Made by a program: the position numbers and the translations under genes. Shown here piece after piece: positions 8,173 to 17,223 of a DNA stretch of 64,000 bases. Every line of letters begins with the position of its first letter. Position 1 is the first letter of the stretch. Origin of the DNA: Aquamicrobium zhengzhouense (GTDB lineage Bacteria; Pseudomonadota; Alphaproteobacteria; Rhizobiales; Rhizobiaceae); NCBI RefSeq assembly GCF_016124105.1, contig NZ_JADGMQ010000002.1, positions 372,001-436,000 on the forward strand, in the 5' to 3' direction. The notes below the pieces were generated by a model. It did no database searches and was not told where the DNA came from. It saw nothing but the letters and a program-made list of their open reading frames with translations.

Positions 8173-10975
8173 GGGTGGTAATCAGACGATTGGCTTCCGC
8201 TATTACATGAGCCTGCACATGGGCTTGTGCCGGGGGCCGGTTGACGAGATCGTTCAGATTAAAGTCGGGGATATGCGTGCGTGGCCCTTCCCGGAGAAAG
8301 TGGCACCAGATGGCACCGGAATCATTGGGCTCATCACAAACGCAATCCTTCGGCAGAACGGCAAGTCGAAAGTCGATGACACGATGACCGCCGCCCTCGG
8401 GCCAAACGGTAACGCCGTGGTTACGATGCTGAATGGCGAGATTTACACCCTGCCGCCAGAGAACATCAGGACATGGCGGCACACAGGTCAGGCTCGCATT
8501 GACGCCCCAGTGCTCTTCGGTGGCGACAAGAAAGAAGGTGGCGTCGCTGGTAGTGTCGAAGTGCTCATGGGCGCTCGCAACCAGATTGTGCCCGGTTGGA
8601 TCAAGAACCTGATGGGCGGGCGCGTCCCCGACTTCAGGGGTGTCGTTACGCTGTTCTTCGACGGCCTGCTCACAAGCATGAACCCCTATCCGAAGAAGTG
8701 GGAGTTCCGCGTCCGTCGAACGGAAAGCGGCTGGGACGGTGCGGTCTGGCAACCGTCGCTGGTGACCATCTGGATGCGCGAAGGGTCCATCAAAGCGATG
8801 AACCCTGCTCACATCATTTACGAGTGCCTGACCAACCGGGAATGGGGGCGAGGGATGTCCCGTGATCTCCTGCTCGAAAGCGAGTGGGTGAAGGCGGCAC
8901 AGACCCTCTACAACGAGAACTTCGGACTCTGCCTGCGCTACACCCGCCAGTCGGAACTCAGTTCGTTCGTGCAGGACGTGCTCAACCACATCGGCGGCTC
9001 GATCTACCCGGATCGCTCGACAGGCCGTCTGGCGCTTTCGCTGATCCGTGGTGACTACGACATCGACGTGCTACCGCTCTTCACCTACGACACCGGCCTG
9101 ATCTCGCTTGAGGACGATGAGACTGCATCGCAGGACGATGTGGTCAACGAGTGTATCGTCAAATGGGTCGATCCCATCGGTAAGGAAGAGCGCTCAGCCC
9201 GCATTCAGAACATCGCGTCCCGTCAGGCCACCGGCGCGATCAACTCGACCACCACCAACTACACCGGCGTTCCCACGGTCGATCTGGCCCTGCGGCTGGC
9301 GCAGCGCGACCTGAAGGCTGGTGCCACTTCGCTCAAGCGGTTCAAGGTGGTGCTGGACCGGCGCGCATGGCGCATCGTGCCGGGTGACGCCTTCCGCATC
9401 TCGGTGCCGCAGAAGGGCATTTACAACGCGATCCTGCGCGCCGGGAAAGTGAGCGAGGGCGGTCACGAGGATGGGCGGATCACCGTTGAAGCGGTGCTCG
9501 ATGTCTTCGGCCTGCCGTCGAGCAGCTTCATCACGCCTGAGCAAGGAGCTTGGACCCCGCCTGACCGCACGGTGAGCGTGCCTGAGAAGCGGATCGTCCG
9601 CGAGGCCACCTATGTCGAGGTGTTCTATGCGCTCGATCCGGCGAACCTTCAGCTTCTCTCGCCAGAGGCAGGGACTATCGCCACCATCGTTGGTCGCCCA
9701 TCGTCCCTGACACAAGCCTATGACCTCGAAGTGCTGGCCGGTGGTGAGACGAATCCCCGGCGCGGCATCGGTGCCTTTGCGCCCTACGTCATCAGCAGCG
9801 CGATCATTCCCGTCGAGGCTGGCCCCACGATCATCCCGTTTGAATCCGCGAGCGATGTGGGCCTGATTGAGATTGGGTCCATGGTGCAGGTCGGCGCTGA
9901 GATTTGCCGCCTCGACGCCATCACGGCAGACCCCGGTGGGTATTCCGGCACGATCACCGTGGCGCGCGGCTGTGTGGACACCATCCCGCAAGAGCATCCC
10001 CTTGGTAGCACGATCTACTTCGTCACCGGCGATGAGGTGGGCGGCGACGGGCGGGAATATGCTGCGGGGGAAGTCGTGAATGTGAAGGTCCTGCCCTACA
10101 GTTCGAGCGCCAAGCTCGACCCGGAACTGGCGACGACCGATGTGGTCAACATCATGGGCCGTCAGGGTCGCCCCTATCCCCCGGCGAACCTGAAGGTGAA
10201 CGACACGCCTTACGCTGAGGTCGAGAGTGTCAGCGGGCTGATCAAGCTGACTTGGGCCCACCGGGATCGCGTCATTCAGCAGGACCGGCTTGTGGACCAC
10301 ACCGAAGCGTCCATTGGCCCCGAGGCCGACACCTCCTATCGGGTGCTCGTGTTCAAGGGTGACACCTACACGCCTGTTCGCACGGTGAATGGCATCACTG
10401 ATCCCGAGTTCACCTATACCCCGTCCATGGCGACCGAGGACGAGATCACCGACAGCATTTGGTTCGAGCTTGATACCATCCGCAGCAGTCTGGCTTCGCG
10501 CCAGAAATACCGCTTCGGCTTCGAGAGCGACTTCCCGTCTGGTCCGGTCATCACGCCGCTGCTGCAAGTGAGCAACCCCGGTGGTTCTGCGTTCAACGGC
10601 AATGCCTTCACGCGGATTCCGTTCTACACGCCGACGCTCAATGTCGGCGGCGCGTTCACCACCAACAACAAGTGGACCGTGCCCGCCACCGGCACCTACC
10701 GCATCCGCCTTGATGTGGGCTTTGCGGGCGCTACTACCCCGCTGCTGAGCGGCGAGACGTGGGACCTGAAGATCGACAACTTCACCGGGCCGACGACCGC
10801 GCCGGTGGCAGGTCAGAGTTCGGCAGGCACCTTCGACGGCACCGCACCGGCCTCGCTGGATGTCACCGTCGAGCTTACGGCTGGGCAAGTCCTGAGCGCC
10901 TATCTTCGCACCAATCACACGCCCCATATCACCGTTGCCTCGGCCATGTGGCGTATTGAGCAGGTAATCAACTAA
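8156..10975 (+). CDS. Tail tip attachment protein (phage J-like / GTA gp15-like)
   Basis: A 939-residue protein starting MGGGGKGGNQTIGFRYYMS, the typical opening of the central tail-tip or hub protein in siphoviruses and gene transfer agents. Residues 1-200 form the conserved tip domain (GLCRGPVDEIVQIKVGD; NPYPKKWEFRVRR). Residues 270-480 look like the ring or hub part (YDTGLISLEDDE, SARIQNIASRQATGAINS). Fibronectin-like or Ig-like beta modules follow near 640-780. The C-terminal 130 residues form a beta-sandwich (YTPTLNVGGAFTTNNKWTVP) like C1q/TNF-type receptor-binding heads of fibres. It probably forms the tip and contacts the receptor. Confidence 0.85.
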   Translation: MGGGGKGGNQTIGFRYYMSLHMGLCRGPVDEIVQIKVGDMRAWPFPEKVAPDGTGIIGLITNAILRQNGKSKVDDTMTAALGPNGNAVVTMLNGEIYTLPPENIRTWRHTGQARIDAPVLFGGDKKEGGVAGSVEVLMGARNQIVPGWIKNLMGGRVPDFRGVVTLFFDGLLTSMNPYPKKWEFRVRRTESGWDGAVWQPSLVTIWMREGSIKAMNPAHIIYECLTNREWGRGMSRDLLLESEWVKAAQTLYNENFGLCLRYTRQSELSSFVQDVLNHIGGSIYPDRSTGRLALSLIRGDYDIDVLPLFTYDTGLISLEDDETASQDDVVNECIVKWVDPIGKEERSARIQNIASRQATGAINSTTTNYTGVPTVDLALRLAQRDLKAGATSLKRFKVVLDRRAWRIVPGDAFRISVPQKGIYNAILRAGKVSEGGHEDGRITVEAVLDVFGLPSSSFITPEQGAWTPPDRTVSVPEKRIVREATYVEVFYALDPANLQLLSPEAGTIATIVGRPSSLTQAYDLEVLAGGETNPRRGIGAFAPYVISSAIIPVEAGPTIIPFESASDVGLIEIGSMVQVGAEICRLDAITADPGGYSGTITVARGCVDTIPQEHPLGSTIYFVTGDEVGGDGREYAAGEVVNVKVLPYSSSAKLDPELATTDVVNIMGRQGRPYPPANLKVNDTPYAEVESVSGLIKLTWAHRDRVIQQDRLVDHTEASIGPEADTSYRVLVFKGDTYTPVRTVNGITDPEFTYTPSMATEDEITDSIWFELDTIRSSLASRQKYRFGFESDFPSGPVITPLLQVSNPGGSAFNGNAFTRIPFYTPTLNVGGAFTTNNKWTVPATGTYRIRLDVGFAGATTPLLSGETWDLKIDNFTGPTTAPVAGQSSAGTFDGTAPASLDVTVELTAGQVLSAYLRTNHTPHITVASAMWRIEQVIN

Positions 10976-11030
10976 CAGTGGCGCAGCACACCTTTTGTGG
11001 TATGTTGCGCCAAAGTCCTGAGGATATGGT

Positions 11031-11954
11031 ATGTCCCGAGAAGCCACTAAACTTGTACTGGGTCGCGGCGAGGTTTACTTCGACCGCTTCCTTCCCGGCA
11101 CGCGCCGGGGAGAGGGTGAGCGGTATCTCGGGAACACCACGTCCTTCCGCATCCAGCGGGAAGTGGAGCGCCTGAAGCGCGCGACCTCGTACCGGGGCCG
11201 CAGGATCGCCACGGCTGGCGCTGTGATCGCGGAGTCGCACGAGGTCAACTTCACCACCGACAACGTGGATGACGAGAACGTCGCCCTCTGGTTTGGCGGC
11301 AGTGTGCCTACCCCGAGCGGCGGGCCGGTCAATGAAATCTCGGAGACCTTCCCCGTCCTTCAGGGTCGCTTCTATCAACTCGGCAAGACGCTCAGCCCGA
11401 TAGTTGGTGTGCGCAACGTGGCTTACGTCAGTGTCCGTCGCGGTGGCACGCCCGTGCGGATGACCGGCAACTATGAAGTTGATCCCGGTCACGGGCGCAT
11501 TGAGATTTTGGACGGCGCACCGGACATCCCTGATGGCACAGCCATCACAGTCAGCTTTCAGGTCGCTGCCAGTGATGAGGTGATGCTGAACGGCGAGCCC
11601 GATGGCGTCTACGGCGCACTGCGCTTTGTCTCGTTCAACAAGAGCCCCGGTGGCATCAGCGTACAAAACGACCTCTATTTCCCTTATGTGCGGATCACAC
11701 CACGCGGTCAGGTTGAGTTGAAGTCTGATGAGTGGCAGCAGTGGACTTTCGACGCTGAGGTCATGAATCTCTCGCCCGCGCACTCACAGGTCTATGTCAC
11801 GCGCGGCGCAACCACTGTCTCCATCTCACCCGATGAGCGCGCGATCTACGACGAGCTAGGTGACCTCGTGCCGTTCCCAATGTGGGAAGACGAGCTTCAT
11901 GTCGTCACCAATGAAGAATGGCCCCCTGCGTTGGTCATCCCCCCAATCCTCTAA
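11031..11954 (+). CDS. Tail tube-like or tip-associated structural protein
   Basis: A 307-residue beta-rich protein (SFRIQREVERLKRATSYRGR; AVIAESHEVNFTTDNVDDEN; LWFGGSV) preceded by a short gap from the tip gene. The pattern of a short N-terminal strand, a heptad-like REVERLKR stretch, then 'F.TDN...EN.ALW..G' resembles phage tail tube proteins with an added Ig-like insert. Tube genes usually precede the tape measure, so its place after the tip gene is odd. It may instead form a collar or decorate the tip. Family assignment is tentative; a structural role is well supported by position. Confidence 0.55.
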   Translation: MSREATKLVLGRGEVYFDRFLPGTRRGEGERYLGNTTSFRIQREVERLKRATSYRGRRIATAGAVIAESHEVNFTTDNVDDENVALWFGGSVPTPSGGPVNEISETFPVLQGRFYQLGKTLSPIVGVRNVAYVSVRRGGTPVRMTGNYEVDPGHGRIEILDGAPDIPDGTAITVSFQVAASDEVMLNGEPDGVYGALRFVSFNKSPGGISVQNDLYFPYVRITPRGQVELKSDEWQQWTFDAEVMNLSPAHSQVYVTRGATTVSISPDERAIYDELGDLVPFPMWEDELHVVTNEEWPPALVIPPIL

Positions 11955-11971
11955 CCTTCAAGGAGTGCAAA

Positions 11972-14335
11972 ATGGCACGTCTCCCTCTCGACCAAGGCAT
12001 TCCTCGCTTTAAGGCGAACGAGGAACGCATCGACCTCATGACCAATGGCGACGAGAACGCCACTTGGCGCACTGCCGATGGGACCGATGTGCCGTCTGTC
12101 CGCAAGATGTTCAAGGACATCAACACTGCGGGTGAAGGGTGGCTGGCGCTGGCCGGTGAAGAGGCTGATCGCGCTGAAACTGCGGCAATAGCGGCTGCGC
12201 TTTATGATGGGCCGTGGGTTCATGATGTTGATAGCCTTAAAGCCAACACAAGCATGACCCTCACCCCCGGTCAGGCTGGCACGGTTACCCGAGGGCAGAT
12301 CGTGCGGACGCGGAAGGAGGGCTACGCCTACCTGATCCCTCTGGCGGGCAACGGACATCGCCAGACGGCAGGGGGCGTGCCCCTTGAATACATGCCAAAC
12401 AGCGTGGCCTATGCAGCAGCCCTTTGGCCAGATGCGAGCAGTCAAACCGATTGCACCTATGTTATCACCATTCTTGAAGCCAGCGGCGCTTCTACTGTCG
12501 ATCTGGGCGGTGTCGATCTTCCGGTCCGGTTGTTCTGGGAAGCGGCAGACGGGCTTGATCTGCGGAAAAATTATATCAACGGACGGATCATCAGCGGCGG
12601 GGTGAAACGTGTCGTAAACTTCGCGGACGGTGCGGCACAGGCCCCTGCCGTGCTTGCAACATTTGCATCCCCGGCCACGTGGAAGAAAATGGGGGTCCGG
12701 CGCAACTCGGCAAATAGCTATGAAATTTTCCGTCCTCTTGGGGGTAATATCTGGCAGCGTTACGAGGTCGGTCGCAGCGGCGCGGGCATCCCCCAAAACT
12801 GGCGGGAGGACTGGCTGACCCGCTTCTTGGGCTACCAGACCGTTGATGACGTGGGTTTCACGATGGATGGCACTTGGACCTCCGTCAACTCTGCTTCGGC
12901 AAGCCTGCATGTGAATGGGCGCAGTCGTCAGGCTGGATGGACGCCTGCTTCGCCGCCCAGCCCTATGCCATATATTGAATTTGAGTGGGATGGGGATGGC
13001 GACCTGTATCTACTCTACACGGGGCGGACTTCGGGCACGTATGCAGAGGTGACGATCAACGGAAGTGCTGATTTGGTTAGCCTCCCGATCAACGCGGCGG
13101 GAAAGGCGTGGTTCGACAGTTACACCCCTGTCGATAACCAATACAAGCAAGCAGTTAAGATCGCATCCTCACTTGCACGTGGCACGTATACTGTCCGGGT
13201 CACGCCTATGAATGAGCGTAATCCCGCAGCCTCCGGGGCGACGTATAATTTTCAGGTGAACTGTCTGGCATTTGACGGCCCCTCGTTTGGTCCGTGGGAC
13301 AGGAGGGCTTCAGCCAAAACTTGGGCATCGGGGGAGGCGGTATACCTTAACCAAGAGCGGCAGTACAATGGCCGATGGTATCGCGCCACGGAGGATGGAA
13401 CGACAGGGGGCACTCCCCCGACACACACTTCTGGCAGCGTCTCAGACGGCGGCGTAACGTGGGCATATCGCACGGCAGACCCCACGGCGTCGTCCTACGG
13501 GCAGGTCCGTCAGCGATTGCAGGGGCCGGGTTCTCAGGTGGAATATGCCTATAACATCCTGCCGGAAGGCGCGACGACACGCGAAGATGTGGGTGGAGCA
13601 GCGCACGGGAATGAAGTGCAGACCGCAGAGCAATGGTATGTGGACGGTGCGCCGGTAACTATGAGCGATGGTCAGTGGTTGACTGGTGAAAAAATTGAAA
13701 TCCGGGAAGCTATTGATGCAGTTCACAGTGAAATCAACAGCGGCAACACGCCGATTGTCAGCACGGTGTTGCGTCGATCATTTGATGTGAAAACCGGGGT
13801 CACGATCTGGCACGATCATACTTTCCTGCATGATGCCTCCGTTGGTTGGTTCTACTCGGGAATGCGCCCCTTTGTGCATTATAATAACGCATCCGGGGCG
13901 TACAAAAACGCAGTGGACCGTTGGGATGTCCCAGGTTACGGCCCGGTCAACGCCACAGACTGGTACTATAACCCTGCTGACCCGCCATACTACCACAATG
14001 CAGTTGTGCAGACGAAAGACCTCCTCGCTGTGGCATCTGGTTATGCGCTCCTGCCTGACGGCACGTCTGCTTCTCCGTCTCGCGGATCAACTCTGATCCG
14101 GTTTAAAAGTTGGATGGCTACCACACCGGAGAGTGTTGAGGATTACAAACATTCCCGTACCCACTTCTCCATCGAGGTCAATACGTCAGACCGTGATCCG
14201 CTCTCCGATCCTAATCAGTCCATGATTATGAAAGGGCGTTTTATGCGGTATGACGGTATTCGCCCGGTCGAAAAGAAGGCAGGGGATCACATCACAAACC
14301 GGGTCATTTATGGCCTGATCATTGAAGCTGCATAA
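11972..14335 (+). CDS. Tail fibre / receptor-binding protein
   Basis: I chose the ATG at 11972, which follows AAGGAGTGCAAA, a strong ribosome site, rather than an in-frame codon 54 bases upstream inside the preceding gene. The 787-residue protein has a conserved-looking N-terminal anchor of about 75 residues (LPLDQGIPRFKANEERIDL) with a helical stretch (EEADRAETAAIAAAL), then long beta-rich regions, a carbohydrate-module-like part (WASGEAVYLNQERQYNGRWY) and a distal domain. Base composition becomes visibly more AT-rich after about 12,180 than in the genes to the left. That is the usual sign of a swapped host-range module. No chaperone or acetyltransferase-like partner follows directly. Confidence 0.75.
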   Translation: MARLPLDQGIPRFKANEERIDLMTNGDENATWRTADGTDVPSVRKMFKDINTAGEGWLALAGEEADRAETAAIAAALYDGPWVHDVDSLKANTSMTLTPGQAGTVTRGQIVRTRKEGYAYLIPLAGNGHRQTAGGVPLEYMPNSVAYAAALWPDASSQTDCTYVITILEASGASTVDLGGVDLPVRLFWEAADGLDLRKNYINGRIISGGVKRVVNFADGAAQAPAVLATFASPATWKKMGVRRNSANSYEIFRPLGGNIWQRYEVGRSGAGIPQNWREDWLTRFLGYQTVDDVGFTMDGTWTSVNSASASLHVNGRSRQAGWTPASPPSPMPYIEFEWDGDGDLYLLYTGRTSGTYAEVTINGSADLVSLPINAAGKAWFDSYTPVDNQYKQAVKIASSLARGTYTVRVTPMNERNPAASGATYNFQVNCLAFDGPSFGPWDRRASAKTWASGEAVYLNQERQYNGRWYRATEDGTTGGTPPTHTSGSVSDGGVTWAYRTADPTASSYGQVRQRLQGPGSQVEYAYNILPEGATTREDVGGAAHGNEVQTAEQWYVDGAPVTMSDGQWLTGEKIEIREAIDAVHSEINSGNTPIVSTVLRRSFDVKTGVTIWHDHTFLHDASVGWFYSGMRPFVHYNNASGAYKNAVDRWDVPGYGPVNATDWYYNPADPPYYHNAVVQTKDLLAVASGYALLPDGTSASPSRGSTLIRFKSWMATTPESVEDYKHSRTHFSIEVNTSDRDPLSDPNQSMIMKGRFMRYDGIRPVEKKAGDHITNRVIYGLIIEAA

Positions 14336-14347
14336 GGAGCGCACAAC

Positions 14348-14431
14348 ATGGCAAATCCAAATTCTTCAGCACAACGCTCCTTTGCAGCGGAGCCTTATGA
14401 CAGCGTGGCGGCGGTGCTGGCCAGCAAGTAG
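14348..14431 (+). CDS. 27-residue tail-fibre-like remnant peptide
   Basis: A short frame with its own ribosome site (AAGGAGCGCACAAC before ATG) encoding MANPNSSAQRSFAAEPYDSV and then AAVLASK. The segment YDSVAAVLAS recalls the opening repeat of many phage tail-fibre proteins, where YDSVAALLA-type segments are followed by a beta domain. Here a stop comes at once. It is likely the leftover start of a lost or swapped fibre gene, though it could be translated. Confidence 0.45.
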   Translation: MANPNSSAQRSFAAEPYDSVAAVLASK

Positions 14432-14439
14432 ATTATACA

Positions 14440-14511
14440 GTAATTCAACCAATACTTTCTCAGTCAACTGAAAGTGTGATAGGCTCCCTCAAACCCAGAG
14501 GGAGCCTTTTT
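14440..14511 (+). terminator. Degenerate operators plus Rho-independent terminator upstream of endolysin
   Basis: Two degraded operator half-sites (TCAAC at 14445-14449 and 14464-14468) precede a perfect 9-bp stem, GGCTCCCTC (14482-14490) with GAGGGAGCC (14498-14506), followed by TTTTT (14507-14511). The stem ends six bases before the endolysin ATG. Its right arm GAGGGAG is also the only Shine-Dalgarno-like sequence for that gene, so folding would both end transcription and hide the ribosome site. Confidence 0.85.
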
Positions 14512-14512
14512 C

Positions 14513-15268
14513 ATGGACCGCAAACTATTCTTCGCAGAACTTCGCAAGTCGCTGGGCTCTTTCAGCACCCTTCAGGTCGAGGGCATTGAGGCGATCCTCG
14601 ACGGCGGCAAGCACTTGCCGATCAGCCACATGGCCTATGTGCTCGCGAGTGCTTGGCACGAGACTGGCACCAAGATGCAGCCGGTCACCGAGAACCTGAA
14701 CTACAGCGTCGAGGGGCTGCTCAAGACCTTCGGTCGGCATCGGATCACCGAGGCGCAGGCACGCCGGTATGGCCGCACCAACAACCAGCCCGCCAATCAG
14801 GAAGCCATTGCCAACATCATCTACGGCGGCGAGTGGGGTCTGAAGAACCTCGGCAACACCAAGCCCGGTGACGGCTGGCGTTATCGCGGGCGCGGGCTCC
14901 CCCAGATCACCGGGCGGTCGAACTACACCAAGTTCGGCATTGCCGACACGCCCGAGAAGGCCGGTGAGATGAAGACCGCAGTGCGCCTGCTGATCGACGG
15001 TAGCGTCAATGGCACCTACACCGGCAAGCGGCTGAGCGACTTCCTCCCCGGCGACTATGTGGGCGCTCGGGCGGTGATCAATGCTGATGTGAAGAAGAAT
15101 GGCCCGCTCGTCGCGGGATACGCCCGCAAGTTCGAGAATGCTTTGCGCGCCGGTGGCTGGAATGCTATTCAACCGAAAGTACCGCAGCCAATCGAGACAA
15201 CAAAGGCACCCCAAGGTTGGTCAGCGCTGCTGGCAAGTATCCTGAACCTTTTCAAGAGGACCACCTGA
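14513..15268 (+). CDS. Endolysin, GH19 chitinase-like lysozyme
   Basis: A 251-residue peptidoglycan hydrolase of the glycoside hydrolase 19 type, used to lyse the host at the end of infection. Visible family signatures are AYVLASAWHETGTKMQPV with the catalytic Glu in HETG, a YGGEWGLKNLGN-type loop, and WRYRGRGLPQITGRSNYTKF, the substrate-cleft motif. The C-terminal 40 residues (QPKVPQPIETTKAP, then WSALLASILNLFKRTT) end in an amphipathic or hydrophobic helix that may touch the membrane. No N-terminal signal is seen, so it should depend on a holin; small membrane-protein genes follow directly. Translation may be controlled by the hairpin just upstream. Confidence 0.85.
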   Translation: MDRKLFFAELRKSLGSFSTLQVEGIEAILDGGKHLPISHMAYVLASAWHETGTKMQPVTENLNYSVEGLLKTFGRHRITEAQARRYGRTNNQPANQEAIANIIYGGEWGLKNLGNTKPGDGWRYRGRGLPQITGRSNYTKFGIADTPEKAGEMKTAVRLLIDGSVNGTYTGKRLSDFLPGDYVGARAVINADVKKNGPLVAGYARKFENALRAGGWNAIQPKVPQPIETTKAPQGWSALLASILNLFKRTT

Positions 15269-15269
15269 C

Positions 15270-15530
15270 ATGTATCCGCGCCCCATCTTCTTCGCGGCCA
15301 CCAAGAGCTTCTGGCTCACCGTGGTCGGCATCCTGCTCCTGATCTTCGAGGCACCCTCCGAGGTCCTGTACGGCCTTGCTGAGCCTCTGGCGCTCATCCT
15401 GCCGTGGACGCCCACCCAGATCGGTGACAGCCTCACCCGGATCGCGCCTGCTGTCCTGTGGGCCTTTGCCATCCAGCAGCGCGCTGGTGCCGCTCGGCCC
15501 TACACCGTTGATCCGAAGGCGACCACCTGA
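15270..15530 (+). CDS. Small membrane protein, putative holin
   Basis: An 86-residue protein starting one base after the endolysin stop. It has two hydrophobic segments (about residues 7-25, FWLTVVGILLLIFEA, and 33-70 containing LALILPW and IAPAVLWAFAIQ) and a short hydrophilic tail. Two-helix proteins beside an endolysin are usually holins or antiholins. It overlaps the next gene by one base (TGATG). Function rests on topology and position only. Confidence 0.65.
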   Translation: MYPRPIFFAATKSFWLTVVGILLLIFEAPSEVLYGLAEPLALILPWTPTQIGDSLTRIAPAVLWAFAIQQRAGAARPYTVDPKATT

Positions 15531-15892
15531 TGCTGGGCTGGCTCGCAAAGCTGTTGGGTGGGAACATCCTTGATCGCGTGCTCTCGACCGTGGACAAGCA
15601 CGTCGAGTCCCAGACGGATCGGGAGCGCATCAAGGCCAACCTGATAGCTGAACACCTGCGCACCCGAGCAGACTTCATGCGGGCCGGTGGTTTCTGGCTG
15701 ATGCTGATCTTCGCACTGCCGCTCGCCGTATGGTGGGCGGCAGTTATTCTTTATTCGATCCTGTGGTGCGCTCGCTGCGCGTATCCGCAGGTATGGTCCA
15801 TCGCCGCGCTTCCGCAGCCTCTCAACGAATGGGCTGGTCTGATGGTCGTGGCGATCTTTGGCGTCGTCGGAATTTCAAACCTTCGCAAATGA
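15530..15892 (+). CDS. Holin of the 3TM / gene-transfer-agent release type
   Basis: A 120-residue protein with an amphipathic start (LAKLLGGNILDRVLSTVD), a charged helix (SQTDRERIKANLIAEHLRTR), then hydrophobic segments near residues 57-78 and 96-115. This layout matches the '3TM holin for gene-transfer-agent release' family known in alphaproteobacteria. With the preceding two-helix protein it would form a holin pair that lets the GH19 enzyme reach the wall. No catalytic part is present. Confidence 0.7.
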   Translation: MLGWLAKLLGGNILDRVLSTVDKHVESQTDRERIKANLIAEHLRTRADFMRAGGFWLMLIFALPLAVWWAAVILYSILWCARCAYPQVWSIAALPQPLNEWAGLMVVAIFGVVGISNLRK

Positions 15893-15902
15893 GGAGCCCA
15901 TC

Positions 15903-16187
15903 ATGGCACGAAACGCAATCGTCACTCTCGAAGCTGGTGAGTGGACCGAACTTACCAGTGGCGATGTCACAGCCATCCGGGTTCAAAGCCTGACCGGCGC
16001 GCCGGTGCGCCTCACTGCCGCTGGTGAAACGGCCCCTGAGGTGTTCGAGGGCTACATCGAACTGAACAGCCGCGAGATCATCTCGGCCAACTACACCCTC
16101 GCTGACCTCTGGCCGGGTGAGGAAGGCGCAACCCGCGTCTGGGCGTGGTGCAGCATCGGCGGGAAGGTCTCGGTCAGCCATGCGTGA
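15903..16187 (+). CDS. Small beta-rich structural protein, unknown
   Basis: Start chosen at the ATG 15903 after AGGAG (eight bases away). The 94-residue soluble protein is predicted mostly beta (VTLEAGEWTELTSGDVTAIR; VFEGYIELNSREIIS; WAWCSIGGKVSVSH). Proteins with this 'leaGeWtelt.gdvtairvq' style occur near phage tail or lysis genes and may decorate the virion. I do not recognise a named family. It overlaps the next gene by eight bases. Confidence 0.65.
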   Translation: MARNAIVTLEAGEWTELTSGDVTAIRVQSLTGAPVRLTAAGETAPEVFEGYIELNSREIISANYTLADLWPGEEGATRVWAWCSIGGKVSVSHA

Positions 16188-16347
16188 GGTCAAGACGCCA
16201 TTCCTGATCAAGGGTCGCCGTGAGGTGACCGACCTTGAGATGATCGCCCGCGAGATGCGTGAGACTGAAGAGTTCCCGCCCGCAGAAGAGGATGTGGATA
16301 CGCTGGTGAACGTATCTTTGCCTCAGGCACTCACACCATCGAAATAA
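16180..16347 (+). CDS. Small protein of unknown function
   Basis: A 55-residue protein (MREVKTPFLIKGRREVTDLE) overlapping the previous gene by eight bases, with a charged helix and an acidic middle (RETEEFPPAEEDVDT). I do not recognise it. Coupled start and a codon pattern like its neighbours suggest it is real. Confidence 0.5.
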   Translation: MREVKTPFLIKGRREVTDLEMIAREMRETEEFPPAEEDVDTLVNVSLPQALTPSK

Positions 16348-16430
16348 AGCTAAAGAATAGCGGCCAGTGAAACCTTGTCGCTATTCAACCCCTTGTGGTA
16401 CAGCTTCTTAAACAATCCCGAGGGGCAGCG

Positions 16431-16763
16431 ATGTCGAACGATCCAAATATGTGGGAGCGCATTGCGAGCGGAAGAACGCCGGAAGTGTGGATCGCACTCG
16501 TTGCCGGGACGTTATACGTCTATCGGAAATCAGAAAACACCAGTAAAATCACGCGAGTAATTGAGGCCGGGATTAGCGGTATGCTCGGCTATTCAGTAGG
16601 ACCAGATGCCGCAAGCTGGGCGGGGATCAATGACGCGATAGCAGTGGTCATGATTTCCTCGCTAGGGTACTTAATGTTGGATGTGCTCACTTCAGTTGTG
16701 GCAGACCGCGCGGTGATCAAAGACATCATCGTCAGGCGATTAGGAGGCGGAAAGAATGAGTGA
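16431..16763 (+). CDS. Putative holin-like membrane protein
   Basis: The ATG at 16431 follows GAGGGGCAGC, a good ribosome site, and is preferred to an upstream in-frame codon. The 110-residue protein has three hydrophobic stretches (VWIALVAGTLYVY; AGISGMLGYSVG; AIAVVMISSLGYLMLDVLTS) and a basic tail (VIKDIIVRRLGGGKN). This matches small phage holin families that read 'palwialva.llyv...s.tr.iea.isg.lgysvg'. With two other holin-like genes nearby, it may be an antiholin. A degraded operator (TCAAC at 16385) lies upstream. Confidence 0.65.
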   Translation: MSNDPNMWERIASGRTPEVWIALVAGTLYVYRKSENTSKITRVIEAGISGMLGYSVGPDAASWAGINDAIAVVMISSLGYLMLDVLTSVVADRAVIKDIIVRRLGGGKNE

Positions 16764-17223
16764 GATGTCGAACTTGCGCGCCACGGTGCGGCGACAAAGC
16801 ACCCCCGGCTCACTCGTCCTGCTCATCTGCACCGCGCTGGTATTCGGCCCCCGCGTCTGGGACTACATCATCGGTGAGCCATGGATCGACAACCAGTTGA
16901 TGATCGTCGAGAACAGTTCGCACGAGATTATCGTCGAGGACCTGACCTACACCAAAGAGCCCGTCCATGGGCTCAGAGTGAATACTGTCGAAGCTGACGA
17001 TGGTGACATTCTCTGCTCCACTGAGCACCACAACTCTTGGCACGGGGAGCGCAAGCGCTTCTGGCGACTTGGGGCATTCACGGGCTGCGCGCCGCAGCAG
17101 GAGAGCTTCCGAGTGTGCTCCCGCTTTTCTGTTTCCAGTGGTAGCGGGCGCACACGGTTGTTCGGGCCGTTCTGCTCGCCTTACATGGCGGCGTCGGAAG
17201 TCTCAGATTCCTCTTCCAAATAA
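16756..17223 (+). CDS. Membrane-anchored protein of unknown function
   Basis: A 155-residue protein overlapping the holin-like gene by eight bases. An N-terminal transmembrane segment (PGSLVLLICTALVFGPRVWD, about residues 17-36) is followed by an exported-looking beta-rich part with four cysteines (ILCSTEHHN, FTGCAPQQE, FRVCSRF, GPFCSPY) that could pair as disulphides in the periplasm. Next to lysis genes this could be a spanin-like or superinfection-exclusion protein. Neither is established. It ends convergently with the leftward operon, overlapping it by 43 bases. Confidence 0.6.
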   Translation: MSEMSNLRATVRRQSTPGSLVLLICTALVFGPRVWDYIIGEPWIDNQLMIVENSSHEIIVEDLTYTKEPVHGLRVNTVEADDGDILCSTEHHNSWHGERKRFWRLGAFTGCAPQQESFRVCSRFSVSSGSGRTRLFGPFCSPYMAASEVSDSSSK

